In this document: positions 47,700 through 54,752 of the stretch, piece by piece
Position numbering within the stretch: the first letter of the stretch is position 1
Layout of the letters: every line of letters starts with the position of its first letter
Source of the DNA: an uncultured Actinomycetes bacterium
GTDB taxonomy: Bacteria > Actinomycetota > Acidimicrobiia > Acidimicrobiales > SZUA-35
DNA length: 54,752 nucleotides
Direction: 5' to 3'
Assembly: GCA_902826025.1 (NCBI GenBank)
Contig: CADEDH010000034.1
Location: 13,197-67,948, forward strand
Position numbers and translations under genes: made by a program
Notes under the pieces: generated by a model
What the model saw: the letters and a program-made list of their open reading frames with translations, nothing else
Told to the model about the DNA's origin: nothing
The model's database searches: none

Positions 47700-49241
47700 G
47701 TGGCAATCGACAGTAACCTCTTGAACGATGCGGATCCATCTGACTATCCCGCCGACCGGTTCCAGTTTCGAGCTGATTCCGCGGGGCGTCCGATTGTCAT
47801 TCGCCCCCGGGAGTTCCTCGCCAGTGGTGATCCGGTACAGGTGCGCGCTGCACTGAGCGCTGTCGCTCAGGAGCTCAACGTCGGGTCGAGCGCTGTCGAC
47901 CCCGTCTCGTTGCGGCGAACGGTGAACGACCCCGAGACACCGTGGTTCCGCTATGTCCTCACCGGCCCCGAAGACACTGACGTGTTGAGGCTGGTCCAGG
48001 GCCTGCGCCAACGTGGAATCCCGGCCCAGCCGAACCACGTCTATTTCATAGCTTCCCTGTCGGCCCAGGGCACCACGGTGTCGGCGCCGAACACGTTCAC
48101 CCCGAACACGTTCACCGGTCAGGTGTTCGCCCCCAACACCTTTACTCCCAACACGTTCACCCCCAACACGTTCACCGGTGGAGCTTGGGGTGGGGGCGGG
48201 TGCTGCTGTGAGGCCGGACCGGCCGAAACGGTGTCGGTCCCGGTGCCGCAGTTCGGTGCCCGACCCGCAGAGGCACCCGCTGCCGACCCCGCCGTGGCGG
48301 AACCGGCTGGCCACGATCGCCTGGACGTCCACGTCATCGACATCGCAAGCCCATTGGCGGCCGAGCACAAGGCCAACGCGGTCGGCGAGCTGGACAAGGC
48401 GACCATCGATCCGCCTGGCAATCCGGGCAAGGGCGAGATCGATTTTCGCAACACAAGCTGGAACGTGAACGAGAACCTCGACGATTGGGCCGACCCGGCC
48501 ACCGGCCACGGCGACTTTGTCAGGAGCGTGCTGCGGCTGCACTCGGGCCTCAAGGCCCCGAACCTGACCTTGTGGCACGCCGCCGGTCCACTCGGTGACA
48601 TCGACGACGCTGCACTCGTGAGCGCCCTCAATCACGCGGTTGCCAAAAGCAAGCCTGATTGCTGGCGCATTCTCAACCTGTCGCTCTGCGGCTACAACGA
48701 CGGTGACCTCTCCGCGCTGTACCTGGCGGACCGGATCCGGACGATGGTCGACGACGGTTGGGTGATCGTCGCCGCTGCGGGCAACAACGCCAGCTGCCGA
48801 CCGGCGTATCCTGCCGCCCTTCCAGGGGTGGTGGCGGTTGCGGCCCTCAGCCGGTGCGTGCCGGCCTGGTTCTCCAACTTCGGCCCCTGGGTGGACGTGG
48901 CGGTCCGTGGCGTGGATGTCCTCGCTGAGCTCCCGGACATGTCTCAAGAGGACCCCGGCGTCAAGGCTCTGAAGGTCGGTATAGGTGAGCTCCCGTCCAA
49001 TCCCGGAACGAAGGTGATGCTGCAGCTGGGCGATTTCAACACGGGTTGGGCGACCTGGAGCGGTACCAGCTTCGCGGCGCCCCGGGTGGCGGCCTGGATC
49101 GGACGGGCACTTGCCGACGAGGATCCGGCCCAGGCGGCCGACAGCGCGGCGAAGCGGGCTGTCATCGCCTCGGTGCTCAAGCGTGTGATCGACAATGAAG
49201 ACTGCGACTGGCTGCCCTATTACGGCCGGCTGATGCCATGA
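47700..49241 (+). CDS. S8 family subtilisin-like protease with PNTFT-repeat linker
   Basis: 513 residues from GTG 47700, with GGAG at 47690-47693. No signal peptide. Residues 1-125 look like a propeptide-type domain (TDVLRLVQGLRQRGIPAQPN). Residues 130-159 are PNTFT repeats, then a Gly stretch and three cysteines (GGGGCCC). The peptidase carries a full triad: D214 in VHVIDIAS, H270 in TGHGDFV, S457 in SGTSFAAP, with the oxyanion N362 in AAGNNAS. The protease is probably made as a zymogen whose linker is a cleavage target, a natural partner for the divergent CHAT protease. Its stop overlaps the sigma gene ATG. Confidence 0.92.
   Translation: MAIDSNLLNDADPSDYPADRFQFRADSAGRPIVIRPREFLASGDPVQVRAALSAVAQELNVGSSAVDPVSLRRTVNDPETPWFRYVLTGPEDTDVLRLVQGLRQRGIPAQPNHVYFIASLSAQGTTVSAPNTFTPNTFTGQVFAPNTFTPNTFTPNTFTGGAWGGGGCCCEAGPAETVSVPVPQFGARPAEAPAADPAVAEPAGHDRLDVHVIDIASPLAAEHKANAVGELDKATIDPPGNPGKGEIDFRNTSWNVNENLDDWADPATGHGDFVRSVLRLHSGLKAPNLTLWHAAGPLGDIDDAALVSALNHAVAKSKPDCWRILNLSLCGYNDGDLSALYLADRIRTMVDDGWVIVAAAGNNASCRPAYPAALPGVVAVAALSRCVPAWFSNFGPWVDVAVRGVDVLAELPDMSQEDPGVKALKVGIGELPSNPGTKVMLQLGDFNTGWATWSGTSFAAPRVAAWIGRALADEDPAQAADSAAKRAVIASVLKRVIDNEDCDWLPYYGRLMP
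48087..48176 (+). repeat. In-frame PNTFT pentapeptide repeats of the S8 protease
   Basis: Thirty codons encode PNTFT twice, GQVFA once, then PNTFT three times. The DNA copies differ mainly at third positions (for example CCGAACACGTTCACC against CCCAACACCTTTACT), so protein-level selection rather than recent duplication keeps them alike. They sit between the propeptide-like domain and the catalytic domain. Confidence 0.9.
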
Positions 49242-49843
49242 CGGTTCAGGCAGCATCGGGGAGGCCCGGCTCCGGCACGAGAGCTACGGTGGGCCCAGTG
49301 GACGGGGAGTCGACGACCGCCGGGCTGCTCGCAGCGGCCCTCGCCGGCGATGCGGAAGCTTGGGCCGAGATCGTGGCCGAACACACGCAGATGCTGTGGT
49401 GGATAGCGCGCGGTTACCGGCTCGATGACGCCACGGCCATGGACGTCGTCCAGACGGTGTGGTTGCAGCTCCTCCGGTTCGGTGACCGGATTCAGGACCA
49501 CTCGCGGTTGCCCGGCTGGCTGGCCACCACCGCACGGCGTGAGTCGCTGCGGCGCTTGTCGGGCCACGAGGTGCTTCCCGGCCGGCCGCTCGACGTGGTC
49601 GACACGACTGCCCCCTCCCCGGAGGAGTTGGCGGTGGACGACGACCAGGTGGGCCGGGCGCTGGCGGCCTTCGCCCAACTCGATCCGGCCGACCAACGGC
49701 TGCTCCGGCTCGTCTGCGCCGTGCCGCCTAAGAGCTACAAAGAGATCGCGGCTCTCCTGAACTGGCCGGTTGGTTCCATCGGCCCGTCCCGCCAGCGGGC
49801 GATCCGTCGACTGAAAGCGTTCTTGAACGAGGAGGACTTGTGA
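49238..49843 (+). CDS. ECF-like sigma-70 family RNA polymerase sigma factor
   Basis: 201 residues. Region 2 is visible as DAEAWAEIVAEHTQMLWWIA and TAMDVVQTVWLQLLRF, and region 4 as SYKEIAALLNWPVGSIGPSR with the recognition helix and RAIRRLKAFL. The ATG at 49238 overlaps the S8 stop (ATGA); a GTG at 49298 would give a more typical N-terminus. No classical anti-sigma gene with a membrane helix follows; instead there is a small soluble protein. It likely drives its own divergent cassette and perhaps other genes. Confidence 0.9.
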   Translation: MTVQAASGRPGSGTRATVGPVDGESTTAGLLAAALAGDAEAWAEIVAEHTQMLWWIARGYRLDDATAMDVVQTVWLQLLRFGDRIQDHSRLPGWLATTARRESLRRLSGHEVLPGRPLDVVDTTAPSPEELAVDDDQVGRALAAFAQLDPADQRLLRLVCAVPPKSYKEIAALLNWPVGSIGPSRQRAIRRLKAFLNEEDL

Positions 49844-50322
49844 CCAACGATCCGGTGACGTCGGACGACGACATGCTGGCGTTGCTCCGCTCCGCCTTCC
49901 GAGGGTTCACGCCGGGCACCGTTCCGGCCGATGCCGAGCCGCCACCATCGCTCTTGGAGGGTTCGCTCTGGGTCCACCAGTGGCACAACATGGAATCGGA
50001 GCTTGCTGAGCTGACCTATGACTCATCCGTCCAGTCCCCAGTGAGCGTGCGATCGGGCAGCTCCCTCCGTCAGCTCACGTTCAGAAGCGGCGACCGCTCG
50101 ATCGAGATGGCGATCGAGCCCGCCGGGCGTAGCGTCGTGGTGTCGGGAGAGATCAGTCCCCCGCTCATCGGCACCATGCAACTGCTGGTGGGCGGCGAAA
50201 TGTTCGTGGCGGAGATCGATCCCAGTGGCAGCTTCATCGTCGAGGACGTGCCATTCGGCACGGTGTTGGCCTTCGTCGCCACGACGGGGATGAAGATCCG
50301 TCTCGGTGCCTTCGAGGTGTGA
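49840..50322 (+). CDS. Small beta-rich protein, possible sigma-factor regulator
   Basis: 160 residues from a GTG overlapping the sigma stop (GTGA). The acidic N-terminus (MTNDPVTSDDDMLALLRSAF) could pair with a sigma factor. The C-terminal half is beta-rich (RSVVVSGEISPPLIGTMQLL, FVAEIDPSGSFIVEDVPFGT) and looks like a transthyretin-like or carboxypeptidase-regulatory-like domain. No signal peptide or membrane helix, so it would be cytoplasmic. By position it is the candidate anti-sigma or protease substrate of the cassette; function is inferred only. Confidence 0.75.
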   Translation: MTNDPVTSDDDMLALLRSAFRGFTPGTVPADAEPPPSLLEGSLWVHQWHNMESELAELTYDSSVQSPVSVRSGSSLRQLTFRSGDRSIEMAIEPAGRSVVVSGEISPPLIGTMQLLVGGEMFVAEIDPSGSFIVEDVPFGTVLAFVATTGMKIRLGAFEV

Positions 50323-50523
50323 ACGCTTTGCCGCGCGGCACCCCGAGGGTCCCCTGCATGATAAGGCCAACGCCCCGCGGGGTGACCGCTGACGCGGCCA
50401 CCGGACGTGAACGCCGCCGGTCATCCAGGCCGGACGCCCGCGCCCATTGCCGAGCCGGCGGTCGGAGAACGTGGGAATCTAGGGGGAATCGTAGCTGCTC
50501 TCGTAATCTCTGGACTTCTGACG

Positions 50524-50589
50524 TTCGCAGCTGCATCTTTCGTATCTGGCTCGGTTTCGTCCTAGGGTCACAAAAGAGCCAGCTGCGAA
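50524..50589. repeat. Inverted repeat in the gene-poor stretch after the cassette
   Basis: Arms TTCGCAGCTG (50524-50533) and CAGCTGCGAA (50580-50589) are perfect inverses, with a nested pair TGGCTC/GAGCCA (50547-50552 and 50576-50581). It may be a transcription end for the sigma operon or a mobile-element edge. The rest of 50323-50600 shows no gene. The loop contains TTTCGTATCTGGC, close to TTTTGTATCTGGC at 47613-47625 in the cassette promoter region. Confidence 0.35.
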
Positions 50590-50600
50590 TCTCATCGTGC

Positions 50601-50672
50601 TTAGCGAAGATCGGCGGCTTGGACGGCTCGGATTAGGGCGGCTGGGCTGTCGTCGAGCGGTGTCAACGGCGC
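50601..50672 (-). pseudogene. Relic of a paralogue of the 52882-53247 gene
   Basis: The minus strand reads LTPLDDSPAALIRAVQAADL then a stop, matching LTSLDDDGPTALIRAVRAAD of the intact gene 2.3 kb away. The DNA (50611-50671 against 52964-53030) is nearly 90% identical, with one in-frame codon missing. Only this short piece remains. Confidence 0.65.
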
Positions 50673-50780
50673 CGACGCCGAACTCAGGAAGCGCCCCGGC
50701 GGTGTGGCCCAGGGCGTTCGAGGCGAAGGCGTCCTTGGACGCCGTGCCGGAACTAGTTGGTCCAGCCTCGGAGCACCCGT

Positions 50781-50984
50781 TTAGTTGGCGCTGAGTCCGG
50801 AGAGCTGGTTGTTCGTTCCCTGCCGGGTGATCATCTTCAGCTTGGCCTTGATCGGAGCGAGTGACTTCTCCGACGGCCAGGTGTAGACGAACGCCTTGTT
50901 CGAGCCTCGCTTGGGTTGCCGTTGGATACGGAAACCGAGGAAGTCGAACCCATCGTCGATGTGGACGGTCATCGCCTTTCCTCC
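50781..50984 (-). pseudogene. Group II intron reverse transcriptase/maturase relic
   Basis: The minus strand encodes MTVHIDDGFDFLGFRIQRQP, then AFVYTWPSEKSLAPIKAKLK and MITRQGTNNQLS before a premature stop at 50781. This is the region around the end of the RT domain and start of the maturase (X) domain of group II intron proteins, where D-G-F-D-F-L-G-F and the Tyr-x-x-Pro-S pattern are typical. Both ends are lost: no RT catalytic YADD and no C-terminal maturase or HNH. No intron RNA domain was seen nearby. Confidence 0.75.
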
Positions 50985-51122
50985 GACAGGCGCTGGGGTG
51001 GCCTGTGGATGCTCGCGCCAGGCGTGGTGTCGGTACGGCCTCCGACGCGCAGAAGTCCGAGGGACTGACGCGGCGCCGGATAGGATTCCCCACACTCGCC
51101 ACAACCCCTTCTGGGAGAAAAA

Positions 51123-51686
51123 ATGCAGATTGGAAATCCAGTCCGATCACTTGCCTCCGATCAGCTCGCTGAGATCGGCCAATTCTTCGCCGACTACCAG
51201 CCAGGATTGGAGGACCGCATCTCACTGGAGCACGACACATTCCTCCTGGGAGCCATCAACTGGCGGAAGAGCCTTGGCCGTCCTGTCCGAGGCGGCATCA
51301 CGGCCGGCTTCAAGATCCTCGTGACGCACTACGAATCCGTCTTCGACAACGGCCCCCCGCCCCATCACATCGAGCTTCCCTTCGTGCAGGTGATCACTGG
51401 AACATGGGATGCGACGCAGGACGGGAGCGAAGACTACAGCGTGGGCTTCGCTGCCAGCGAGTTCGAGAACGACGAACGCGCTTCACCACGGCGGATCTAT
51501 TCGGTCGAGGTGATCCTCAGCGAAACGGTCGAGTGGACCGACGAGGTGCCGTTCGTCCTTCGTCGCGTCTCGCCACCAGGTCGCAACTTCACGAAGGGCC
51601 CGACCAATGTCTGGCTCGAGCCGTTTCGAGTGGTGAAGCGCTCGCTGGTTGAGCTGGAGTCCGCCATCGCCGCCGCCGTCGATTAG
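51123..51686 (+). CDS. Hypothetical protein
   Basis: 187 residues from an ATG preceded by GGGAGAAAAA (51113-51122). The sequence is mixed alpha/beta with no signal or membrane segment (DYQPGLEDRISLEHDTFLLG, PFVQVITGTWDATQDGSEDY, RRIYSVEVILSETVEWTDEV). I do not recognise it. Its composition is less GC-rich than the core genes and it sits among mobile relics, so it is probably acquired. Confidence 0.65.
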   Translation: MQIGNPVRSLASDQLAEIGQFFADYQPGLEDRISLEHDTFLLGAINWRKSLGRPVRGGITAGFKILVTHYESVFDNGPPPHHIELPFVQVITGTWDATQDGSEDYSVGFAASEFENDERASPRRIYSVEVILSETVEWTDEVPFVLRRVSPPGRNFTKGPTNVWLEPFRVVKRSLVELESAIAAAVD

Positions 51687-52033
51687 GCCCGTCTTGACCA
51701 GTTAGGGGCCATTCGAAGCCAAACTGGCGCAATCTGACTCAGGGTGCTCGCCAGTCGAGCGTCACAATCAACCCCTGTGTCAGGGTGCCAAACTCGCAGA
51801 ACGACACATCGCTGCAACTCGAAGTCGACGCTGCACAACCGCCACCACCCCTCGGTCCGGTCCGACGGCGCTACAACGTCGTCGGGCTGAGGTGCAGCGA
51901 CTCCGTAGTCGTGAATCACGACGGGCTGTCCTTCCGGCAGTCAGATTCGGAGGGAACGTCTTGGTAGATCGGTCAGGTCGAGGCACGGTGAAGCACGGTA
52001 AGGTGGGCGAACGACTGTCTGGAGGTCACGTCA
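51687..52033. other. Gene-poor stretch
   Basis: Between the hypothetical gene and the hydrolase I see no convincing gene. A 78-codon minus-strand frame (51683-51919) has no ribosome site or family pattern. Short imperfect repeats of TCAGGGTGC occur at 51741-51749 and 51780-51788. The promoter of the hydrolase is probably here, with GGAGGT at 52021-52026 as its ribosome site. Confidence 0.4.
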
Positions 52034-52816
52034 GTGCCGTTCGCCGATAGGCGAGGTACGAACATCTACTATGAGGTTGAAGGTTCGGGAGAAGCAGTAG
52101 TGCTTCAGCACGGCTTCTCTGACAGCCTCGAAACCTGGCGAGAGTACGGCTATGTCGGCGCACTTTCACGATCCCTCAAGGTGATTCTGATCGATGCCCG
52201 GGGCCATGGCGCTAGTGACAAGCCGCATGATCCGATGCAGTATAAGTTCAGGACGCTAGTCGACGATGTCAGGGCCGTTCTCGACGCTGTCGGAGTACAG
52301 AAGTGCCACTTCTTTGGTGTGTCGATGGGAGGTCAATATGGGTTCGGCATGGCCCGTTTCGCCCCGGAGCGGCTGTCGTCCTTGATGATCGGGGCGTGCA
52401 ACCCCTTTCTGAACTCCGACTCGGGAGAGGCCTTCGCCTCGTTCCTGCGGCAGGAAGGTCCCGAAGCCTTGATTCCGATATGGGAGTCACAGGCCCCTAT
52501 CTCTGACGCACTAAAGAGCCGGCTCAGAGCAAATGACATCGAGGCCCTGGCAGCGATGCAGCGGGCGGGAAGACTCGACGAATACGAAGACAGTGCACCT
52601 GCGGAGTGGCTCTCGTCCCTTTCTTGCCCCTATCAGCTCATCGCTGGCGAGGAGGACGAGGACTACCCTGAGATTACTCAGTTGGCTCGACAGTTGACCC
52701 CAGGAAAGCTCATCTCCTTACAGGGGATAAATCACCTGCAATCAATGCAGCGCATCGATCTGGTGCTGCCCTATCTCGAGTCCGTCTTTGATGAGGCCAG
52801 AGAGCGGCGCGCTTGA
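52034..52816 (+). CDS. Alpha/beta fold hydrolase
   Basis: 260 residues from GTG 52034 with GGAGGT eight bases upstream. The pattern is typical: VVLQHGFSDSLETW (oxyanion region), the nucleophile GVSMGG (S97), an acidic residue in LIAGEEDEDYP and the histidine in GINHLQS (H234). The substrate is unknown; homologues range from esterases to C-C hydrolases. Its codon use is lower in GC than the core genes, in keeping with transfer. Confidence 0.9.
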   Translation: MPFADRRGTNIYYEVEGSGEAVVLQHGFSDSLETWREYGYVGALSRSLKVILIDARGHGASDKPHDPMQYKFRTLVDDVRAVLDAVGVQKCHFFGVSMGGQYGFGMARFAPERLSSLMIGACNPFLNSDSGEAFASFLRQEGPEALIPIWESQAPISDALKSRLRANDIEALAAMQRAGRLDEYEDSAPAEWLSSLSCPYQLIAGEEDEDYPEITQLARQLTPGKLISLQGINHLQSMQRIDLVLPYLESVFDEARERRA

Positions 52817-52881
52817 GGCACACACCAGGCGCCCGAGTCCGGCGCGAGTGTTGTGCTCGCAGATGACGGGCCGAAGCCTGC

Positions 52882-53247
52882 TTACCCCAGCGCGGCGAAG
52901 GCGACCGTGGCATCGTCGGAAAGCTTCGAGCGGGGCCAGCGCTGGGTGCTCTGATCGCTTGCGTCGGCGGCTCGGACCGCTCGGATCAGGGCGGTTGGGC
53001 CGTCGTCGTCGAGCGATGTCAACAGCGCCGGCCACGTCGTCAGGCCGTAGAGCACGACGGCCCGGGCCGCATCGTCGGTGAGTAGAGCGGCAGAGTGCAC
53101 GGCGCCGGCGTCGAAGGCGCGAGTTGCAGACTCGACGGCCTCCGTCGGGTCGCTGCTGGCGACGTAGTACCTGCCCGGCTTGTTCTTCCCAGCGAGCTGG
53201 ATCTGCTTCGCTGCTCTCAGAGCATCCTGCCGGGGTTCCTCCGACAC
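52882..53247 (-). CDS. Hypothetical protein
   Basis: 121 residues. Helical and soluble: ALRAAKQIQLAGKNKPGRYY, DAGAVHSAALLTDDAARAVV, LTSLDDDGPTALIRAVRAAD. No family recognised. A decayed copy of its C-terminal part lies at 50601-50672, so this gene has duplicated locally. Confidence 0.6.
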   Translation of the reverse strand: MSEEPRQDALRAAKQIQLAGKNKPGRYYVASSDPTEAVESATRAFDAGAVHSAALLTDDAARAVVLYGLTTWPALLTSLDDDGPTALIRAVRAADASDQSTQRWPRSKLSDDATVAFAALG

Positions 53248-53421
53248 GGGCCGGGCCGGGGCCTCGGCCAGCTTGGGTGCCGCCCGATCTGGGCCTGTCG
53301 TCCGTCAGGAGCTACACCGCTCCGTCGTCGGTCAACACGACTGCGGTGACGTCGGCCAGGGTCAGGGCTTCGAGCCGGACGGCCCGCAGTCGCAGTAGAC
53401 CGACGGCGCGCCGATCAACCG

Positions 53422-53647
53422 CGCAACGTTCACCGCTCGCTGGCCATCGCCTGCAAGCGGGCCGACATCGCACCGGCCGCCTCGGGCTACTATCCCCGGC
53501 ACACCGCCATCACGTTCCAGATCGAGCGGGGCTACCCCGTCCACCAGATCGCCGACTGGGCCGACACCTCCGAGCGTATGATCATCGACGTCTACCGGCA
53601 CAAAGCTCACCGACGTCATCGACCTAGGCCCGAGCGACTACCAGTAG
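53422..53647 (+). pseudogene. Tyrosine recombinase (phage integrase) C-terminal relic with frameshift
   Basis: The plus strand reads IACKRADIAPAASGYYPRHT and then ITFQIERGYPVHQIADWADT, ending VYRHK. This contains the box II arginine-histidine pair (PRHT) and the catalytic tyrosine (DVYRH). An extra base near 53602 moves the true tail LTDVIDLGPSDYQ to the next frame, ending at 53645-53647. The N-terminal part is gone. Confidence 0.75.
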
Positions 53648-53677
53648 AAGGCCCGGCCAGGCCACCCACCGGCTCCC

Positions 53678-54208
53678 CTACGGGACAGCGATAGTGGTGG
53701 TCACGCCTACGTCCTGCGGCCGGACGTCGGTCCATTCATTGCCGTCCCACCGGAAGAGGTACGGCTGAAGGACCCCCGAGTCGGGCGTTGCTGCGATCCA
53801 GACCTCGACGCTGCGGACGTCGGTCTTCTCGGTCAGCTTCACACCGGCCACGCGTACAACCACCACATCGTGGTCCGGGTAGTTCGGCACCGGGCCGGCC
53901 ATCGCCTGCAGCTCGTCCTCGCTCACGAACTCGGCCGCCGGGAGTCTCTCGGCGATGGCCCTCTGCACGGCCTCCTCGGTGTTGCTCGGAAGCAGGAGGC
54001 GTCGGTCCGTACAAGAGTGTTCTTCACACGCTCGCTCGAGGGCCCTGGCCTGAAGCTCAGCCGAAGCCAGGACATCGATCACCGGCACCGAGTCAGCGAT
54101 GGCACCTGACTCCGAGGTTGGCGGCTCATCAACAGGCGATGAATCCGTACACCCACCGCCGGCCAGCATCGCCAGCATCAGCACCGTCAATGAGCGTGGG
54201 TTCCTCAT
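53678..54208 (-). CDS. Putative lipoprotein
   Basis: 176 residues. The signal peptide (RSLTVLMLAMLAGGGC) ends in a lipobox-like GGGC; a Ser/Pro/Glu-rich linker follows. The mature part has a disulfide candidate pair in CEEHSC, a central EFVSEDELQAMAGPVPNY and a beta-rich C-terminus (VVVVRVAGVKLTEKTDV, PYLFRWDGNEWTDV). No family recognised. Confidence 0.72.
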   Translation of the reverse strand: MRNPRSLTVLMLAMLAGGGCTDSSPVDEPPTSESGAIADSVPVIDVLASAELQARALERACEEHSCTDRRLLLPSNTEEAVQRAIAERLPAAEFVSEDELQAMAGPVPNYPDHDVVVVRVAGVKLTEKTDVRSVEVWIAATPDSGVLQPYLFRWDGNEWTDVRPQDVGVTTTIAVP

Positions 54209-54242
54209 GGTCCTCCGACGTTCCTAGCCTGGGCGCAGTTCC

Positions 54243-54434
54243 GAGCCCCGGCGCTTCGTCCCACAACGGTCCCACAACCGTTGCTTCCGCGGTTGCTCCC
54301 AAAAGCGCTTTGCGGGGACCGACCAGCTGCTCCGAACAGGTGAGCTGGGGAGTATCAAGATCGGTCACCGCCGACTGATCACCCGGGCCGACCTCGATGC
54401 GTTCATCGCTTCGCTGCGGAGTGACGCAGCATGA
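54243..54434 (+). pseudogene. Excisionase (helix-turn-helix) C-terminal part
   Basis: The frame ends LLRTGELGSIKIGHRRLITR, then ADLDAFIASL and a TGA at 54432-54434. The G-E-L-x-S-x-K-I-G-x-R-R-L-I pattern is typical of the recognition helix and wing of Xis/MerR-like excisionases. The upstream sequence (54243-54320) is not recognisable as the usual N-terminal helices and no start is clear, so the gene is probably 5'-decayed. Its stop overlaps the integrase ATG. Confidence 0.6.
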
Positions 54435-54745
54435 GCCGGCGGGCCAACGGCGATGGCTCGGTGTACCGGGCGGCCAACGGCTGGATGGCGCAGGTCACGT
54501 TCATCGACCCGACCTCGGGAACGACGAAGCTGCGGCGCCGGCGAGCGCGCACGAAGGCTGATGCGGTCCAACGACTGCGGGCGATGCTTCGAGAGCTGGA
54601 GGACTTCGGCCAGGTGCCGGACGCCTCCCGAGTTGTCGAGACGATGGTGGGTGACTATCTCGCCGCCAGGGCCGGCCGGCCACTCGAGCTGGGCGCCCGG
54701 AACCTGTCAAGGGTGGTGAGACAGTTTCTTGCTATTCGGTTGTGA
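54431..54745 (+). pseudogene. Tyrosine recombinase, N-terminal part, truncated
   Basis: 104 residues: MSRRANGDGSVYRAANGWMA and the ARTKADAVQRLRAMLRELED block are the Arm-binding domain of phage-type integrases. It then stops at a TGA at 54743-54745 after FLAIRL, far short of the usual 350-420 residues, with no catalytic domain. The premature stop is in the last ten bases of the window. The ATGA overlap with the excisionase is the classic xis-int arrangement. Confidence 0.7.
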
Positions 54746-54752
54746 TGAGTGC

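Noticed and set aside
50479..51240. 253-codon minus-strand open frame
   Set aside because: It crosses the intron RT relic and the duplicated-gene relic in the wrong frame, with Arg/Pro-rich translation typical of antisense GC-rich frames.
51683..51919. 78-codon minus-strand open frame
   Set aside because: No ribosome site, no recognisable pattern, and it touches the end of the convergent hypothetical gene.

Overview
This is a high-GC, gene-dense window with many GTG starts and many ATGA/GTGA stop-start overlaps. It looks actinobacterial: there is a mycothiol-type DinB/maleylpyruvate-isomerase-fold protein, a TetR regulator with an Actinobacteria-like C-terminal domain, YggT, and many acyl-CoA, thiolase and DUF3237-type catabolic genes. 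I infer an environmental Acidimicrobiia-like organism; no rRNA or marker gene fixes this.

Layout. 1-10000: the end of a DUF3427 helicase (apparently frameshifted), an enoyl-CoA hydratase, a membrane Ser/Thr kinase with a seven-bladed propeller, a thiolase, an unknown protein, a TauD-type dioxygenase and a GH15 hydrolase. 10000-17300: a small wHTH-like orphan beside a large inverted repeat, an exported DUF1800/DUF1501 operon, a two-component system, and a 27-residue membrane peptide coupled to an esterase. 17300-22000: a TROVE (Ro60-like) protein with a tRNA-like RNA upstream that I read as a candidate bacterial Y RNA, then DUF389, HAD and unknown genes. 22000-37800: ordinary metabolism and housekeeping (quinone-oxidoreductase-like MDR, HrpB, YggT, SurE, acyl-CoA-dehydrogenase-like flavoprotein, amidohydrolase, TetR, a solo GroEL with a slipin, enoyl-CoA hydratase, SppA).

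37890-50322 is a defence island. First comes a complete type I Wadjet system (jetABCD), whose known role is plasmid restriction by an SMC-like complex with a Toprim nuclease. Next to it is a less familiar cassette: a TPR-CHAT caspase-like protease facing away from a three-gene overlapping operon of a subtilisin (S8) with a PNTFT-repeat linker, an ECF-like sigma factor and a 160-residue beta-rich protein. A TPR-CHAT protease with a sigma factor recalls the Craspase/Csx30/RpoE arrangement of type III-E CRISPR, but there is no CRISPR here and a second protease is added. This is my best candidate for an undescribed system.

50323-54752 is a mobile-element graveyard: a group II intron reverse transcriptase relic, a relic of a locally duplicated gene, orphan genes, an integrase C-terminal relic with a frameshift, and an excisionase-integrase pair whose integrase is truncated at the window edge.
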